A stretch of 39,180 bases of DNA from Candidatus Zixiibacteriota bacterium (GCA_020053015.1 JAGVNY010000254.1:1-39180); one strand, 5' to 3'. Positions 20,621 to 30,203 are shown, counted from the first letter of the stretch. Notes: generated from the letters alone by a model not told the origin. Made by a program: numbers and translations.

Positions 20621-21000
20621 TCGCTGGACCATCCCCGATCAACGAATCTCCAATCTCTTCAAACCGCAGCTTGTTTCCCATCGATATGGTTGCGGGAGCT
20701 CGCCTTATAGCAGCGCTCTGGCCGACTGATTTCGTCCGTTTTCTGTTATCCGTGGATAACTGGCCGCATCTTGCTTGACCCCATCGATAATTGCCGTATA
20801 TTGCAGTTGAACCCACCGGGGCACCAGGTAGAAGCATGCCTGATCAAGGCCCGTCAGAGGTTGCTGCTGATGACAATGATTCTCACTTGATGCACCCTGC
20901 CGTCTGTTGGACGGACATGCTCCGACCAATTGGTCGAAATGAAACATTCGCAGTATCACGATTGTCCAGATCGAGGTTGCACCTACCGGAGGAATCTGCC

Positions 21001-23622
21001 ATGAACAAACGCGTAGTCCTGATTGCCATGTTCCTGCTTGTGTGTGCCGCGGGGATATCACAAGCCGATGATCTCTACAAAGCATCAGTAACATCCCGAA
21101 GGGACGCTGAACTGCTGAATTCAATCGGAGCAGATCCTCTGCTGAGAATCAGAGATGGCTACCTCTTGCTTCTGAAAGGCGATCAGCCACAGGTTATCAG
21201 CTCGGCAGGTGTGACAATCGAGCACGTCGCCACCGACGTGGATCGGCGATCTGTCGCTATCGATGTCACCCGTGATCGTTCAAATGCTCGCTTATTCCCC
21301 GTTGTCTATCAAGAGGAGGGCGTCGTACTACTCCGAGTCACTCCAGACGATCTCCGTACCGACGGCAGAGTCTCCGGCCTTGCTCCGGTTCTGACAAGCC
21401 ATCTGAAGATCGTATACAGGGAACCGTTGAGCGTCGGCAAGTCATTCCCGTCGCGCTCAGTCGACCTCGACTCAATCATGAGTCTGATCCGAACAGACTC
21501 GCTTCAGTCGTATGTCACCCGGTTGCAGGCCTTTCCTCCTCGCGTGACCGGGAGCACATCAGATCACTCGTCGCGTGACTGGCTCGTCAGCAAGTTCCAG
21601 CAATTCGGCTATGATTCTGTCGTTCTCGATTCGTTCAACTACGGATCCACGCCGTGTCAGAACATCGTGGCATACAAAGTCGGATCGGCCTTTCCGGATC
21701 ACCACATTGTCATTGGTGCGCACAAGGACGCTGTGTCCGGTTCTCCCGGCGCTGATGACAACGCTTCCGGCACTGCAGGCGTACTTGAAATCGCTCGGAT
21801 CCTCAAGGACATTGAAACCGAGATGACGTTTGTGTTTGTGCTCTTCAATGCGGAGGAACAGGGTCTTTACGGTTCGTGGCACTATGCCGATGAAGCGGCG
21901 ACACGTGGCGACAGCATCGTGTTCATGCTCAATCTGGACATGATCGGAGCCGAAGACAACTATTTGGATGCGACCGTGTACCACGGTACTGATCTCACCT
22001 ACGCAAACTTCTGGAACGATGTCGCCGATTCGCTGCTGAACGTGACTGGTCATCTGAGCGGCACATCGCAATACTCCGACCACTATCCGTTTCAGCAAAA
22101 CGGATACGACGTCGTGTTTATCATCGAATACGAATTCTCTTCGGTCTACCACAGCTCTCACGACAGCACGAGCTATATGGACTTCAATTACATGACGCGA
22201 ATTGTCAAGGCCTCGGCCGCGACTGCATTCATGGTTGACGGATGGTACATTCCGAATCCGGGACTCGTATTCACGTATCCGTCCGGCGTGCCAGAGACAG
22301 TGCTTCCGGGCGTCCCCACTGAATTCCAGGTGCAAATCACCGGCGCGTCTGGAGGAGTCCCGGTTGAAGGAAGCGGAAAACTGCACAGTTCCGTCGGCGG
22401 GGGGCTTTGGTCAACCACCGACATGACTTATCTCGGGAGCAACCTATACGAAGCAACCCTTCCGGCTGCGACCTGTGATGACGGTTCGATCAGTTTCTAT
22501 GTCAGCGCTGAGGAAGCGCAGGGAGGCGAATTCTCCAATCCATCGCCACTCGATCCGTTTGAGACGTTCGTGGCTACTTCGATTGAGGTTGCCTTCAGTG
22601 ACAACTTTGAAACGAATAAGGGCTGGAGCGTTTCGGGAGGACTGTGGGCGAGAGGAGTGCCTACCGGTGGTGGGGGCTCCCACGGCAGCCCCGACCCTGC
22701 AGGAGGTCACAATTCTCTCAATGTCTTTGGATACAATCTTAGCGGTGATTATGAGGACAATCTACCCGAGCGTCACCTGACGAGCCCCGCGATCAATTGC
22801 AGCGGTCTTTCGGGCGTCAAGCTGGATTTCTGGCGCTGGCTGGGAGTGGAACAACCCGATTACGATCACGCCTATGTGCGAGTCAGCAATAACGGCACTA
22901 CATGGTCAACGATCTGGCAGAATACGGCCGAAGTCGCCGACGCCGCATGGCAGGAGATGGAGTTCGATATCTCATCGATTGCGGACAATCAGCCGACGGT
23001 CTACGTGCGATTCACGATGGGCGAAACCGACGGGTCCTGGACATACTGCGGCTGGAACATCGATGATCTCGAAGTCAAAGCTTACGTCTGCGAGGAACTG
23101 ACAGATTCGGACAGCGACGGTATCGCTGATCTCTCCGACAATTGCCCGCTGATCTACAATCCGAATCAGGAAGACGCTGATGGCGACGATGTAGGCGATG
23201 TCTGCGACAACTGCACAGATACGGACAACGATGGATTCGGGAATCCGGGCTTCCCAGCGAGCACTTGTGCTCTCGATAACTGCCCGCTGAAGTCGAATCC
23301 GCTTCAGCAGGACTTCGACTCCGACGCCATCGGTGATTCGTGCGATAACTGTATCTATGTCGCGAATGCTGATCAGACTGACTCCGATCAGGACGGCGTC
23401 GGCGATGTCTGTGAATGGATCTGCGGCGACGCCGATTCGAGCGGATTCATCGATATTGACGATGTAGTATTCCTCATTATCTATTCATTCGCCGGTGGTC
23501 CGCCTCCCGTCCCATTTGAGGCTGGCAATGTTGACTGCTTAGGAATTGTCGATATCGACGACGTAGTCTATCTGATAAACTACATCTTCGCCAACGGCCC
23601 TGTGCCATGCGCGGGATGCTGA
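21001..23622 (+). CDS. Secreted M28-family metallopeptidase with TSP3 repeats and dockerin-like C-terminus
   Basis: [22 protein letters not shown] signal peptide; '[35 protein letters not shown]...[18 protein letters not shown]' zinc-binding motifs; C-term '[29 protein letters not shown]...[21 protein letters not shown]'. Confidence 0.92.
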   Translation: MNKRVVLIAMFLLVCAAGISQADDLYKASVTSRRDAELLNSIGADPLLRIRDGYLLLLKGDQPQVISSAGVTIEHVATDVDRRSVAIDVTRDRSNARLFPVVYQEEGVVLLRVTPDDLRTDGRVSGLAPVLTSHLKIVYREPLSVGKSFPSRSVDLDSIMSLIRTDSLQSYVTRLQAFPPRVTGSTSDHSSRDWLVSKFQQFGYDSVVLDSFNYGSTPCQNIVAYKVGSAFPDHHIVIGAHKDAVSGSPGADDNASGTAGVLEIARILKDIETEMTFVFVLFNAEEQGLYGSWHYADEAATRGDSIVFMLNLDMIGAEDNYLDATVYHGTDLTYANFWNDVADSLLNVTGHLSGTSQYSDHYPFQQNGYDVVFIIEYEFSSVYHSSHDSTSYMDFNYMTRIVKASAATAFMVDGWYIPNPGLVFTYPSGVPETVLPGVPTEFQVQITGASGGVPVEGSGKLHSSVGGGLWSTTDMTYLGSNLYEATLPAATCDDGSISFYVSAEEAQGGEFSNPSPLDPFETFVATSIEVAFSDNFETNKGWSVSGGLWARGVPTGGGGSHGSPDPAGGHNSLNVFGYNLSGDYEDNLPERHLTSPAINCSGLSGVKLDFWRWLGVEQPDYDHAYVRVSNNGTTWSTIWQNTAEVADAAWQEMEFDISSIADNQPTVYVRFTMGETDGSWTYCGWNIDDLEVKAYVCEELTDSDSDGIADLSDNCPLIYNPNQEDADGDDVGDVCDNCTDTDNDGFGNPGFPASTCALDNCPLKSNPLQQDFDSDAIGDSCDNCIYVANADQTDSDQDGVGDVCEWICGDADSSGFIDIDDVVFLIIYSFAGGPPPVPFEAGNVDCLGIVDIDDVVYLINYIFANGPVPCAGC

Positions 23623-23704
23623 AGGTGCTACTGGCGGAATGCGAACCTCGCGCGGCATAGAGAATCCCGAGGTCGTCCCAAAAGCTGCGATATGCTCGAT
23701 TGGA

Positions 23705-23833
23705 GTAGGTCGGGTTCCGAATGCACCGCAACGGCGGGCATGAGAAACCCGACAACTCAATGTAGAGGCACATCCTCACTATGTGTGTCGGGTTTCTCAA
23801 TCCGGCTTCGCCGGATATCGGAACCCGACCTAC
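23705..23833. repeat. REP/MITE-like inverted-repeat element
   Basis: GTAGGTCGGGTTCCGA (23705..23720) is inverted at 23818..23833; inner TGAGAAACCCGAC (23741..23753) is inverted at 23787..23799. Confidence 0.8.
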
Positions 23834-23980
23834 AAAGAATGTCTCTCTCCTGGGTTTTTCAACACTCCCGAAGGCGGGAATCCATCCTAATCCGACTCTC
23901 AACATTCGTTTCGTATTACGTGCCAACTTCCAACTTGTGGGACAACCTCTCCTTTCCCGACGCAATCAACGTGCTGGCTT

Positions 23981-24003
23981 CTGTCAGGAAAGATTCCTGA
24001 CAG
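23981..24003. repeat. Palindromic hairpin CTGTCAGGAA-AGA-TTCCTGACAG
   Basis: 10-bp perfect stem with 3-nt loop, upstream of the cysteine desulfurase promoter. Confidence 0.6.
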
Positions 24004-24027
24004 CGCGAGGAAGTGCGGGGAAGTTCC

Positions 24028-24056
24028 TTGACTTCGAGGTTTGCATCTAATAGAAT
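24028..24056 (+). promoter_or_regulatory. Sigma-70-like promoter
   Basis: TTGACT-17 bp-TAGAAT upstream of the gene at 24082. Confidence 0.55.
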
Positions 24057-24081
24057 GTGCCCTATCTAACGAGGATGGTGA

Positions 24082-25281
24082 ATGGAAAAGCTAATCTACC
24101 TCGACAACGGCGCCACCAGTTATCCGAAACCCGAAGAAGTTTATGTCGCAATGGATCGGCTCTATCGCCAGTACGGCGTCAATCCCGGGCGATCGGGATA
24201 TGACCTGTGCGTCTATGCCGGTTCTGTCGTGCATGATACGCGGACGATGCTAGCGCAGTTCTTTGGCGGGACCGATCCTAACAGACTCATTTTCGCCTGC
24301 AACGCCACCGATGCGCTCAATCTCGCGATATTCGGAATGCTCAAAGAAGGCGATCATGCAATCACAACCAACATCGAGCACAACTCGGTGCTCCGGCCGC
24401 TCTATCATCTCTGGAAGTACAATCACGTCGAGGTTGATCACATTCCGTTTGACGGCGACGGATTTGTCGATCCGGATGACTTCGTCAAGAAGATGAAGAA
24501 CAACACGCGGCTCGTCGTGGTGAATCATGCGTCAAACGTAGTCGGCACCGTGCAGCCGATCGGCGAAATCGGCGCCCGATGTCGTGAGCGCGGTATTCCC
24601 TTCCTGATCGACGCTTCCCAAACTGCCGGCAAGATTCCCATAAACATAGATGAACAATGCATAGACGTCGTGGCTTTCACTGGCCATAAATCGCTTTTGG
24701 GGCCAATGGGCATCGGCGGGCTGTATGTTCGCGACGGCATCGAAATCCGTCATACTCGCGCAGGCGGCACGGGTGTCCGCTCGGCGATCCGCACGCACCT
24801 TGAGGAATACCCTTATCGCCTTGAATATGGCACTGGCAATCTCCCCGGTATATTCGGACTCCATGCAGGTGTCAAGTGGGTGCTCGACAAAGGCATCGAG
24901 AACATCCACAGACACGAAGCAAGACTTCTCACGAAGCTCCGGGATGGCCTCCGCGACATCCCCGACGTGACTCTCTACTGCCAAGACAATCTGACCGAGC
25001 ACATAGCTGTGCTCGCATTCAACATCGACGGTTTCGATGCCGAGGACGTTGGCACGATGCTCGATGTCGACTACAACATCGCTTGCAGAACCGGTCTGCA
25101 CTGCGCACCGCTTGTGCACGAACAACTCGGCACCGACAGCATCCGCGGCGCTGTTCGTTTCGGCATCGGCCCGTTCAACACCGACGATGATATCTCGACC
25201 GCAATCGATGCAGTCCGCAACATAGAGATGCACACGCGCACAAACCCCGCCCGCCTTTCCGCAGTCTCGCGCAGCAAGTAG
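24082..25281 (+). CDS. Cysteine desulfurase family protein (class V aminotransferase fold)
   Basis: 'YLDNGATSYPKPEEVYVAM', 'DASQTAGKIPINIDEQCIDVVAFTGHKSLLGPMGIGGLYV', 'RTGLHCAPLVHEQLGT'. Confidence 0.92.
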   Translation: MEKLIYLDNGATSYPKPEEVYVAMDRLYRQYGVNPGRSGYDLCVYAGSVVHDTRTMLAQFFGGTDPNRLIFACNATDALNLAIFGMLKEGDHAITTNIEHNSVLRPLYHLWKYNHVEVDHIPFDGDGFVDPDDFVKKMKNNTRLVVVNHASNVVGTVQPIGEIGARCRERGIPFLIDASQTAGKIPINIDEQCIDVVAFTGHKSLLGPMGIGGLYVRDGIEIRHTRAGGTGVRSAIRTHLEEYPYRLEYGTGNLPGIFGLHAGVKWVLDKGIENIHRHEARLLTKLRDGLRDIPDVTLYCQDNLTEHIAVLAFNIDGFDAEDVGTMLDVDYNIACRTGLHCAPLVHEQLGTDSIRGAVRFGIGPFNTDDDISTAIDAVRNIEMHTRTNPARLSAVSRSK

Positions 25282-25387
25282 AACGCGCTTGACATCGGCT
25301 ACCGTACGACAGATATTTGTCTCAACGAACCAGTGTAGGTCCGAAGAAAGAGATGGTCATCGGCGCAACGCCGGAAGGAGAAAGTGG

Positions 25388-25410
25388 GTCGAAACCGCTA
25401 CGGTTTTGAC
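25388..25410. repeat. REP-like hairpin GTCGAAACCGCTACGGTTTTGAC
   Basis: Imperfect palindrome; close relative at 27019..27041. Confidence 0.5.
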
Positions 25411-25563
25411 AGGCTGTGTAGCTCAACACCTCGGCAAATAGGGTTCCGCCCACTCTCGAGGGGTATACCGTATGCAATCTTGCACAGTGGAGGCTTATGT
25501 TGCGATCTTGCGCCCTAAAAGTGTAGTGAAGAAATGACATAACCATTGCTAAGTGCTTAACAT

Positions 25564-25594
25564 CATCTATTCATGTCTTGAAACCGAATAGATG
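25564..25594 (+). promoter_or_regulatory. Leader inverted repeat CATCTATTC-N13-GAATAGATG
   Basis: 9-bp perfect arms ending 16 bp upstream of the ATG at 25611. Confidence 0.5.
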
Positions 25595-25610
25595 TAATCG
25601 GGAGAATACT

Positions 25611-26621
25611 ATGGAAATAAGATCCAGTAAGAACTATAGGCACGGATTTGTCTTAACAGAACAAGAGTTGGTTCGGCTTGTTGACACAATAAAGGAACAA
25701 ATTCGCAAGATTCATACAGAACAACCTATTGAAGAGTCATATGAAATTCGATTCCGAAATGGTGCCATTGCCATTACAAATTCTTTGTCAGAAGTCTTGG
25801 CCCAGGAGAATCTAGGTTCCTCGCTAATCTTGAGGCTTGAGGGAACATTTACATCGACAGGAAGTGACGAAGCTGTCTCTATTGCATGGAGGTTTGAGAA
25901 TCTTGAATCCAGTGATTATGAGAATGAATACTCATTTGGTTACTCTGTGAGAGGGTATGAAAGGGATTGGGTATTTGTAACCAGTTCACAGCTTGAAGAG
26001 CGTTTACAACGAGTAAAACGATACAACCTGCGACAACACATTTCTTCTACACTAGTCTTGGCTATTGTCACCGTTTCGTCTCTTGGAACTTTCTCATGGC
26101 ATATGACTAGAGATTCAATGACAAGTATTGATACAGCCTCTTCAAAATGGGATTACCCAGTGCAACCACCCTCGATCGAGGTCATTGATCTCCCGCCAAT
26201 TAGCAAAGAAATCGAAGCTGCTCGAGATTCAGGTCTCATAAAGGATGCAGTTGATGCCGTCATTTATCTCCGTAAAGTGCAAGAGAAGAGAGATGATTTG
26301 TCCAGGAGAGCACACGCTAATTGGCTAGAAGATCGAGAGAACTGGTGGAAGGATATACATTCTAGAGCGGAGAAAGAGGAGAAACGAGAGATTCCCACCC
26401 TTCTAGTACTCGTAATTCCTCCGGGCGTTGTCCTTGTGGCACTTATGGGACTGTCGATCTTCTTGAGAGCATACTATCCCGCTTTCAATTTTTGCTGGGG
26501 AGACTACACGGAGGTCTTCAAGAAGAAAGAATCAATAAGAAGATTTGTGGCTGGTGCTATACTTGTTGGTATCTTGGTATCGTTTGTAGGTGGCATACTT
26601 GCAAACTTGCTCGGCAGCTAA
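25611..26621 (+). CDS. Hypothetical two-TM protein, accessory
   Basis: 336 aa from ATG 25611 with RBS 'gggag'; TM 'ISSTLVLAIVTVSSLGTFSWH' and C-terminal TM pairs 'TLLVLVIPPGVVLVALMGLSIFL' and 'FVAGAILVGILVSFVGGILANLL'; visibly more AT-rich than its neighbours. Confidence 0.7.
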   Translation: MEIRSSKNYRHGFVLTEQELVRLVDTIKEQIRKIHTEQPIEESYEIRFRNGAIAITNSLSEVLAQENLGSSLILRLEGTFTSTGSDEAVSIAWRFENLESSDYENEYSFGYSVRGYERDWVFVTSSQLEERLQRVKRYNLRQHISSTLVLAIVTVSSLGTFSWHMTRDSMTSIDTASSKWDYPVQPPSIEVIDLPPISKEIEAARDSGLIKDAVDAVIYLRKVQEKRDDLSRRAHANWLEDRENWWKDIHSRAEKEEKREIPTLLVLVIPPGVVLVALMGLSIFLRAYYPAFNFCWGDYTEVFKKKESIRRFVAGAILVGILVSFVGGILANLLGS

Positions 26622-26639
26622 ACGGGGGTACAAACCGGA

Positions 26640-26847
26640 TACATAGTTGGCAGAATAGACCGGATAGAAGGTTGACAGGTTAAGTTGGGCACGGAGGCAT
26701 TGAGAAGGGGGTGCCGAGGTGCCGTGGAAGGAGACCTGTCGAGTGGAAGAGCGGATGGAGTTTGTGATAATGGCGAAGCGAGGAGAAGAGACGATTGCGG
26801 AGTTGTGCCGGAGTTTCGGGGTGAGTCGGGAGACTGGATACAAGTTA
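26640..26847 (+). pseudogene. Remnant of an IS481-type insertion sequence (transposase N-terminus only)
   Basis: From GTG 26719: VPWKETCRVEERMEFVIMAKRGEETIAELCRSFGVSRETGYKL, an IS481-like HTH N-terminus, ending abruptly at a palindromic repeat. Preceded by 'accggatacatag...accggatagaaggttgacagg', resembling an IS end. Confidence 0.7.
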
Positions 26848-26877
26848 GTAGGTCCGAACCCCTGCGGTTCGGACTAC
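26848..26877. repeat. REP-like palindrome GTAGGTCCGAACCCCTGCGGTTCGGACTAC
   Basis: Long, nearly perfect stem-loop located at the truncation point of the IS481 remnant; GTAGGTCCGAA also occurs at 25335..25345. Confidence 0.65.
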
Positions 26878-27018
26878 TCGCGCGATCTTTGATCACCTGC
26901 ACATAGGCGGGACCGCTTCGTCCTCCGCCACGGCGGAGAACTTCGGGTACCGCCCTACAGCTTGCAGCGTCACTACCCAAGAGGGATTGACCTACTATCT
27001 GCGGGTTCGGACAGCGTT

Positions 27019-27041
27019 GTCGAAACCGCGATGGTTTTAAC
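27019..27041. repeat. REP-like hairpin GTCGAAACCGCGATGGTTTTAAC
   Basis: Relative of 25388..25410. Confidence 0.45.
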
Positions 27042-27149
27042 CTTCCGTTTGCGCCACAATAATTGACTTGCCTTTGAACGCCTCGTCGATTAATTCTCAC
27101 GAAATGCTCTGTCAAGCACACATCACAAGCCAGAGATAGGTTTTCGCAA

Positions 27150-29519
27150 GTGTTCGCAGCAATTGTCAACGGCATCATAAAGGGACGAATCGCGATCATC
27201 ATCGTGGTTCTTGCGCTCACCGTCGTGCTCGGCTATCACATCCAATTCATCAAATTCGACTCGTCGTCGGATGGCAGCATTCCGAAAGGCGATCCAAGCG
27301 CAGAGTATTTCGAGCAGGTCAAGAGCGATTTCGGCAACGATCAGGTTGCCATGCTCGTGGTGATCTCGGATGCCGAGCTTGGCATATTCGAGCCCTCTAC
27401 TCTTGCCAAGATCAAGCGACTAACAGATTCTATCGGCGATTTCGCAGGTGTGGACAATGTCGTCAGCCTCACCAATTCCCGCTTCTTAACAGGCGCAGGA
27501 GGCGAGCGTCTCGCCAACGATCCGATTATACCGGTACTGCCCGAGACAGTCGACAGCGCGATAGCAGTACGAGCACGAGTTCTCAAGAACAAGCTATTTC
27601 ACAAAACGCTCGTCTCTCCCGACGGCAAGGCCGCCGCGATCAACATATTTCTGTCGAATCTGCCCGACAGCACGCTTCAGTCTACCGGCGTCGATCGCAG
27701 AATCAACGAGATTGTCGAGAGTGAATCTGGACCGGAGAAGCTGTTGTATGCGGGTCTGATCCACACGCGCATGGAGATCAACAAAACCATGCATCGCGAT
27801 CTCAAGACATTCATTCCGATATCGTTTCTGCTGATAGTCGTGATACTGATTCTGTCGTTCAGGAACCTCGCAGGCGTCCTTCTTCCGGCTATCACGATCA
27901 TGATCTCTGTGACATGGACATTCGGTCTGATCGGCTTCTTCGGAGTTCCGATAAACATGACCATGACTATAATCCCGCCACTGCTTATCGCGATCACATG
28001 CGCCTACGCGATATATGTCGTTTCCGGTTTCTATGATCGTTCCCGCACGGAGATGGATTCAAAGAAGGTCGTAAGGGACACACTGCTGTTCATGGCTGCG
28101 CCCTTCGTTTCCTGCGTGATCACTGATCAGATCGGCTTCAGCTCGAACATCGTAAGCTCAATCCCGAACAACCAGAAGGCCGCCGTGTGGTGCACGATCG
28201 GAGTCGCGCTCTCGATGGCGCTTTGTCTCTCCTTTGTGCCCGCGATGCTGACTTTCGTCAAAGCTAAACACAAGAAGGCTGCCTCTGACCCGGATGAAAG
28301 CGAACACGGGCACGGAAGCGACTTCATGTCAAGATTGGTCGAGAGGATCATTCATTTCGATACAAAGCACCCGGTGATCATCTTCTCCGTTGCCGGATTG
28401 GTGCTTCTGCTGTCGTTGATCGGGATGTTCAGAATCCAGGTCAACACGGACTTCCTCTCCTACTTCAAGAAGGACTCGGAGATTCGCAAGACAGCCGATA
28501 TCATCGGCCAGAAGCTCGCCGGTGTTTCGACCTTTTACGTCATTGCCGAATCCGACTCAGCCGACATACTGCGCGACGCCGAAGTTCTTCAGCGAATCGA
28601 CAGTATCCAGAAATACATGGAGAGCCTGCCAGGGATCGACAAGACAAGTTCAATGGTGAACATACTGAAAGTCTTCCATCAGGCGATGAATAGCGATAAT
28701 CCCGACTCCCACATCGTAACGTCTTCGCAGGAGGCTCTCGACGAGGCAATCCTGCTCACGATAGATCAGGAAGATCCGGCGGTACGCGCGCATTACGTCG
28801 TGGAAGACTATAGCTCCATGGCGATATTCGTGAGATCGCAACTCGTGTCGACCAGCGAGCTCGCCAAAACCATCGAGAAGATTGAGCAATATGCGAGTGG
28901 CGTGCTGCCGAAGGAGATTGCGGCGAAAGCAACCGGCACAGTTGTGGTATTCGCCAAGTCAATATCTTCGATCATCAGCTCCCAAGTGAATTCCCTGATT
29001 CTTTCGGTGAGCCTGGTGTTCCTTATCATGGCCTATCTCTTCCGGTCGGTCAAGGTCGGTCTCATAACTCTGCTTCCCAACGTTCTACCGATCCTGACGA
29101 TCTTTGGATTGATGGGCTTCGTCGGCATAACTCTGAACATGGGGACAAGCATGGTCGCCTCGATCGCGCTTGGCATCGCTGTGGATGACACTATCCATTT
29201 ATTCGCGACTTTCCGCGACTTGTTAGCTCGCGGGATGGATCGCCAAGAGGCAGCAGTCGAAGCCGCAAGGCATTGCGGCAAACCGGTGATCTACACAAGC
29301 GTGGCGATGAGCCTGGGATTCCTGGTGCTGTGCCTCTCTGATTTCGGCATGCTCAGCTCGGTCGGATTCCTCGCCGGTGTCACTATGCTTGTCTGCGTTG
29401 CCTCTGATCTCTTCATGTCCGTTGCAATCATAACGAGATTCGACCTCTCCAAAAACCCTCGGCGAAAGCCTGCTGCAAGGAATTTGCCGACCGAGGCATC
29501 GCAATCCGGCGCCGCGTGA
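27150..29519 (+). CDS. RND/MMPL superfamily exporter
   Basis: 789 aa, two repeats each with a large periplasmic loop and TM bundle; 'GITLNMGTSMVASIALGIAVDDTIHLFATFRD' typical of the MMPL/hopanoid RND family. Confidence 0.9.
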   Translation: MFAAIVNGIIKGRIAIIIVVLALTVVLGYHIQFIKFDSSSDGSIPKGDPSAEYFEQVKSDFGNDQVAMLVVISDAELGIFEPSTLAKIKRLTDSIGDFAGVDNVVSLTNSRFLTGAGGERLANDPIIPVLPETVDSAIAVRARVLKNKLFHKTLVSPDGKAAAINIFLSNLPDSTLQSTGVDRRINEIVESESGPEKLLYAGLIHTRMEINKTMHRDLKTFIPISFLLIVVILILSFRNLAGVLLPAITIMISVTWTFGLIGFFGVPINMTMTIIPPLLIAITCAYAIYVVSGFYDRSRTEMDSKKVVRDTLLFMAAPFVSCVITDQIGFSSNIVSSIPNNQKAAVWCTIGVALSMALCLSFVPAMLTFVKAKHKKAASDPDESEHGHGSDFMSRLVERIIHFDTKHPVIIFSVAGLVLLLSLIGMFRIQVNTDFLSYFKKDSEIRKTADIIGQKLAGVSTFYVIAESDSADILRDAEVLQRIDSIQKYMESLPGIDKTSSMVNILKVFHQAMNSDNPDSHIVTSSQEALDEAILLTIDQEDPAVRAHYVVEDYSSMAIFVRSQLVSTSELAKTIEKIEQYASGVLPKEIAAKATGTVVVFAKSISSIISSQVNSLILSVSLVFLIMAYLFRSVKVGLITLLPNVLPILTIFGLMGFVGITLNMGTSMVASIALGIAVDDTIHLFATFRDLLARGMDRQEAAVEAARHCGKPVIYTSVAMSLGFLVLCLSDFGMLSSVGFLAGVTMLVCVASDLFMSVAIITRFDLSKNPRRKPAARNLPTEASQSGAA

Positions 29520-29603
29520 GCGCCTCGCACACCGGCTCGGAGGAGCTTCCTGACACAGAATTGCAAATCGAAACAACCGACATCGTCGTTAGAGCAACTA
29601 TCA

Positions 29604-29632
29604 TTGGACAATTGCGCTTTTCCAACTATATT
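29604..29632 (+). promoter_or_regulatory. Sigma-70-like promoter
   Basis: TTGGAC-17 bp-TATATT upstream of the HesB-like gene. Confidence 0.5.
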
Positions 29633-29686
29633 TACCTCGATTATTGCCGCCTGGTGGCGATAAGAAAATTGAGAGGTGTTATAAAG

Positions 29687-30025
29687 ATGTTCTTAGTTAC
29701 AGACAGCGCGAGAACGAAGCTCGCAGAGATACTCAGCTCCGAGCAGGCAAAGAGTAAGAACCTGATCCTCTATTTTGCGGGCGCGGGCTGAAGCGGCCCG
29801 CAGATCGGAATGGCTCTGGATGAGTCAACGGATGGTCTCGAGAAACTCGATTCAAACGGGATCACAGCCTACATCGATCCCGCGCTGAGCAAAGAACTCT
29901 CCAAGCTCGGCGACATACAGGTCGATTACATTATCAATGAATTCGGACAAAGCGGCTACACGGTTCGAGTTGGCGAACCAGGAACAGGTTGTGCGGGCTG
30001 CAGCTGCGAAGGCAGTCCGTCCTGA
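29687..30025 (+). CDS. HesB/IscA-like selenoprotein (in-frame UGA at 29789..29791 read as Sec)
   Basis: ORFs 29516..29791 and 29810..30025 lie in the same frame. Fused protein: MFLVTDSARTKLAEILSSEQAKSKNLILYFAGAG-U-SGPQIGMALDESTDGLEKLDSNGITAYIDPALSKELSKLGDIQVDYIINEFGQSGYTVRVGEPGTGCAGCSCEGSPS, a HesB/IscA-like fold with Sec where a Cys is expected. SECIS-like hairpin immediately downstream. Confidence 0.85.
29801..29818 (+). promoter_or_regulatory. Candidate bacterial SECIS element
   Basis: CAGA-U-C-GGAAUG-G-C-UCUG: short stem with apical loop starting GG about 16 nt after the UGA, matching the bacterial SECIS spacing and G-in-loop pattern. Confidence 0.65.
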
Positions 30026-30174
30026 ACCATCAGATATGTGGCCTGTGGCAATCGACTCCGAGTTCCGCCGCAGGCCTTAATGATCTTCCTCCCGTACTGC
30101 TCGCTTCCTTTCAGCCTTTCGACCAGGCAAACGGGACTCTCTGTCTCCTGAAATCGATTCGTTATAGACCGTTC

Positions 30175-30203
30175 TTGACTTGTGGCTAGGCCGCGAGTAT
30201 AGT
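30175..30203 (+). promoter_or_regulatory. Sigma-70-like promoter
   Basis: TTGACT-17 bp-TATAGT upstream of the enoyl-CoA hydratase gene. Confidence 0.55.

Noticed and set aside
21559-22386. 275-aa minus-strand ORF opposite the M28 peptidase
   Set aside because: Antisense to a strongly supported peptidase; the translation has no recognisable motif and reflects codon bias of the coding strand.
24532-25233. 233-aa minus-strand ORF opposite the cysteine desulfurase
   Set aside because: Antisense shadow ORF; the plus-strand product has clear family motifs.
29516-29686. N-terminal extension of the 29516 ORF
   Set aside because: It precedes the promoter and RBS and shows no homology; the HesB-like domain begins at MFLVTDSARTKL (29687).
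29789-29791. TGA as a nonsense mutation or a reassigned codon
   Set aside because: The reading frame and family motif continue intact after the TGA, other genes here use TGA as a normal stop (e.g. the RND gene ending at 29519), and a SECIS-like hairpin follows. Sec is the better explanation, though not proven.
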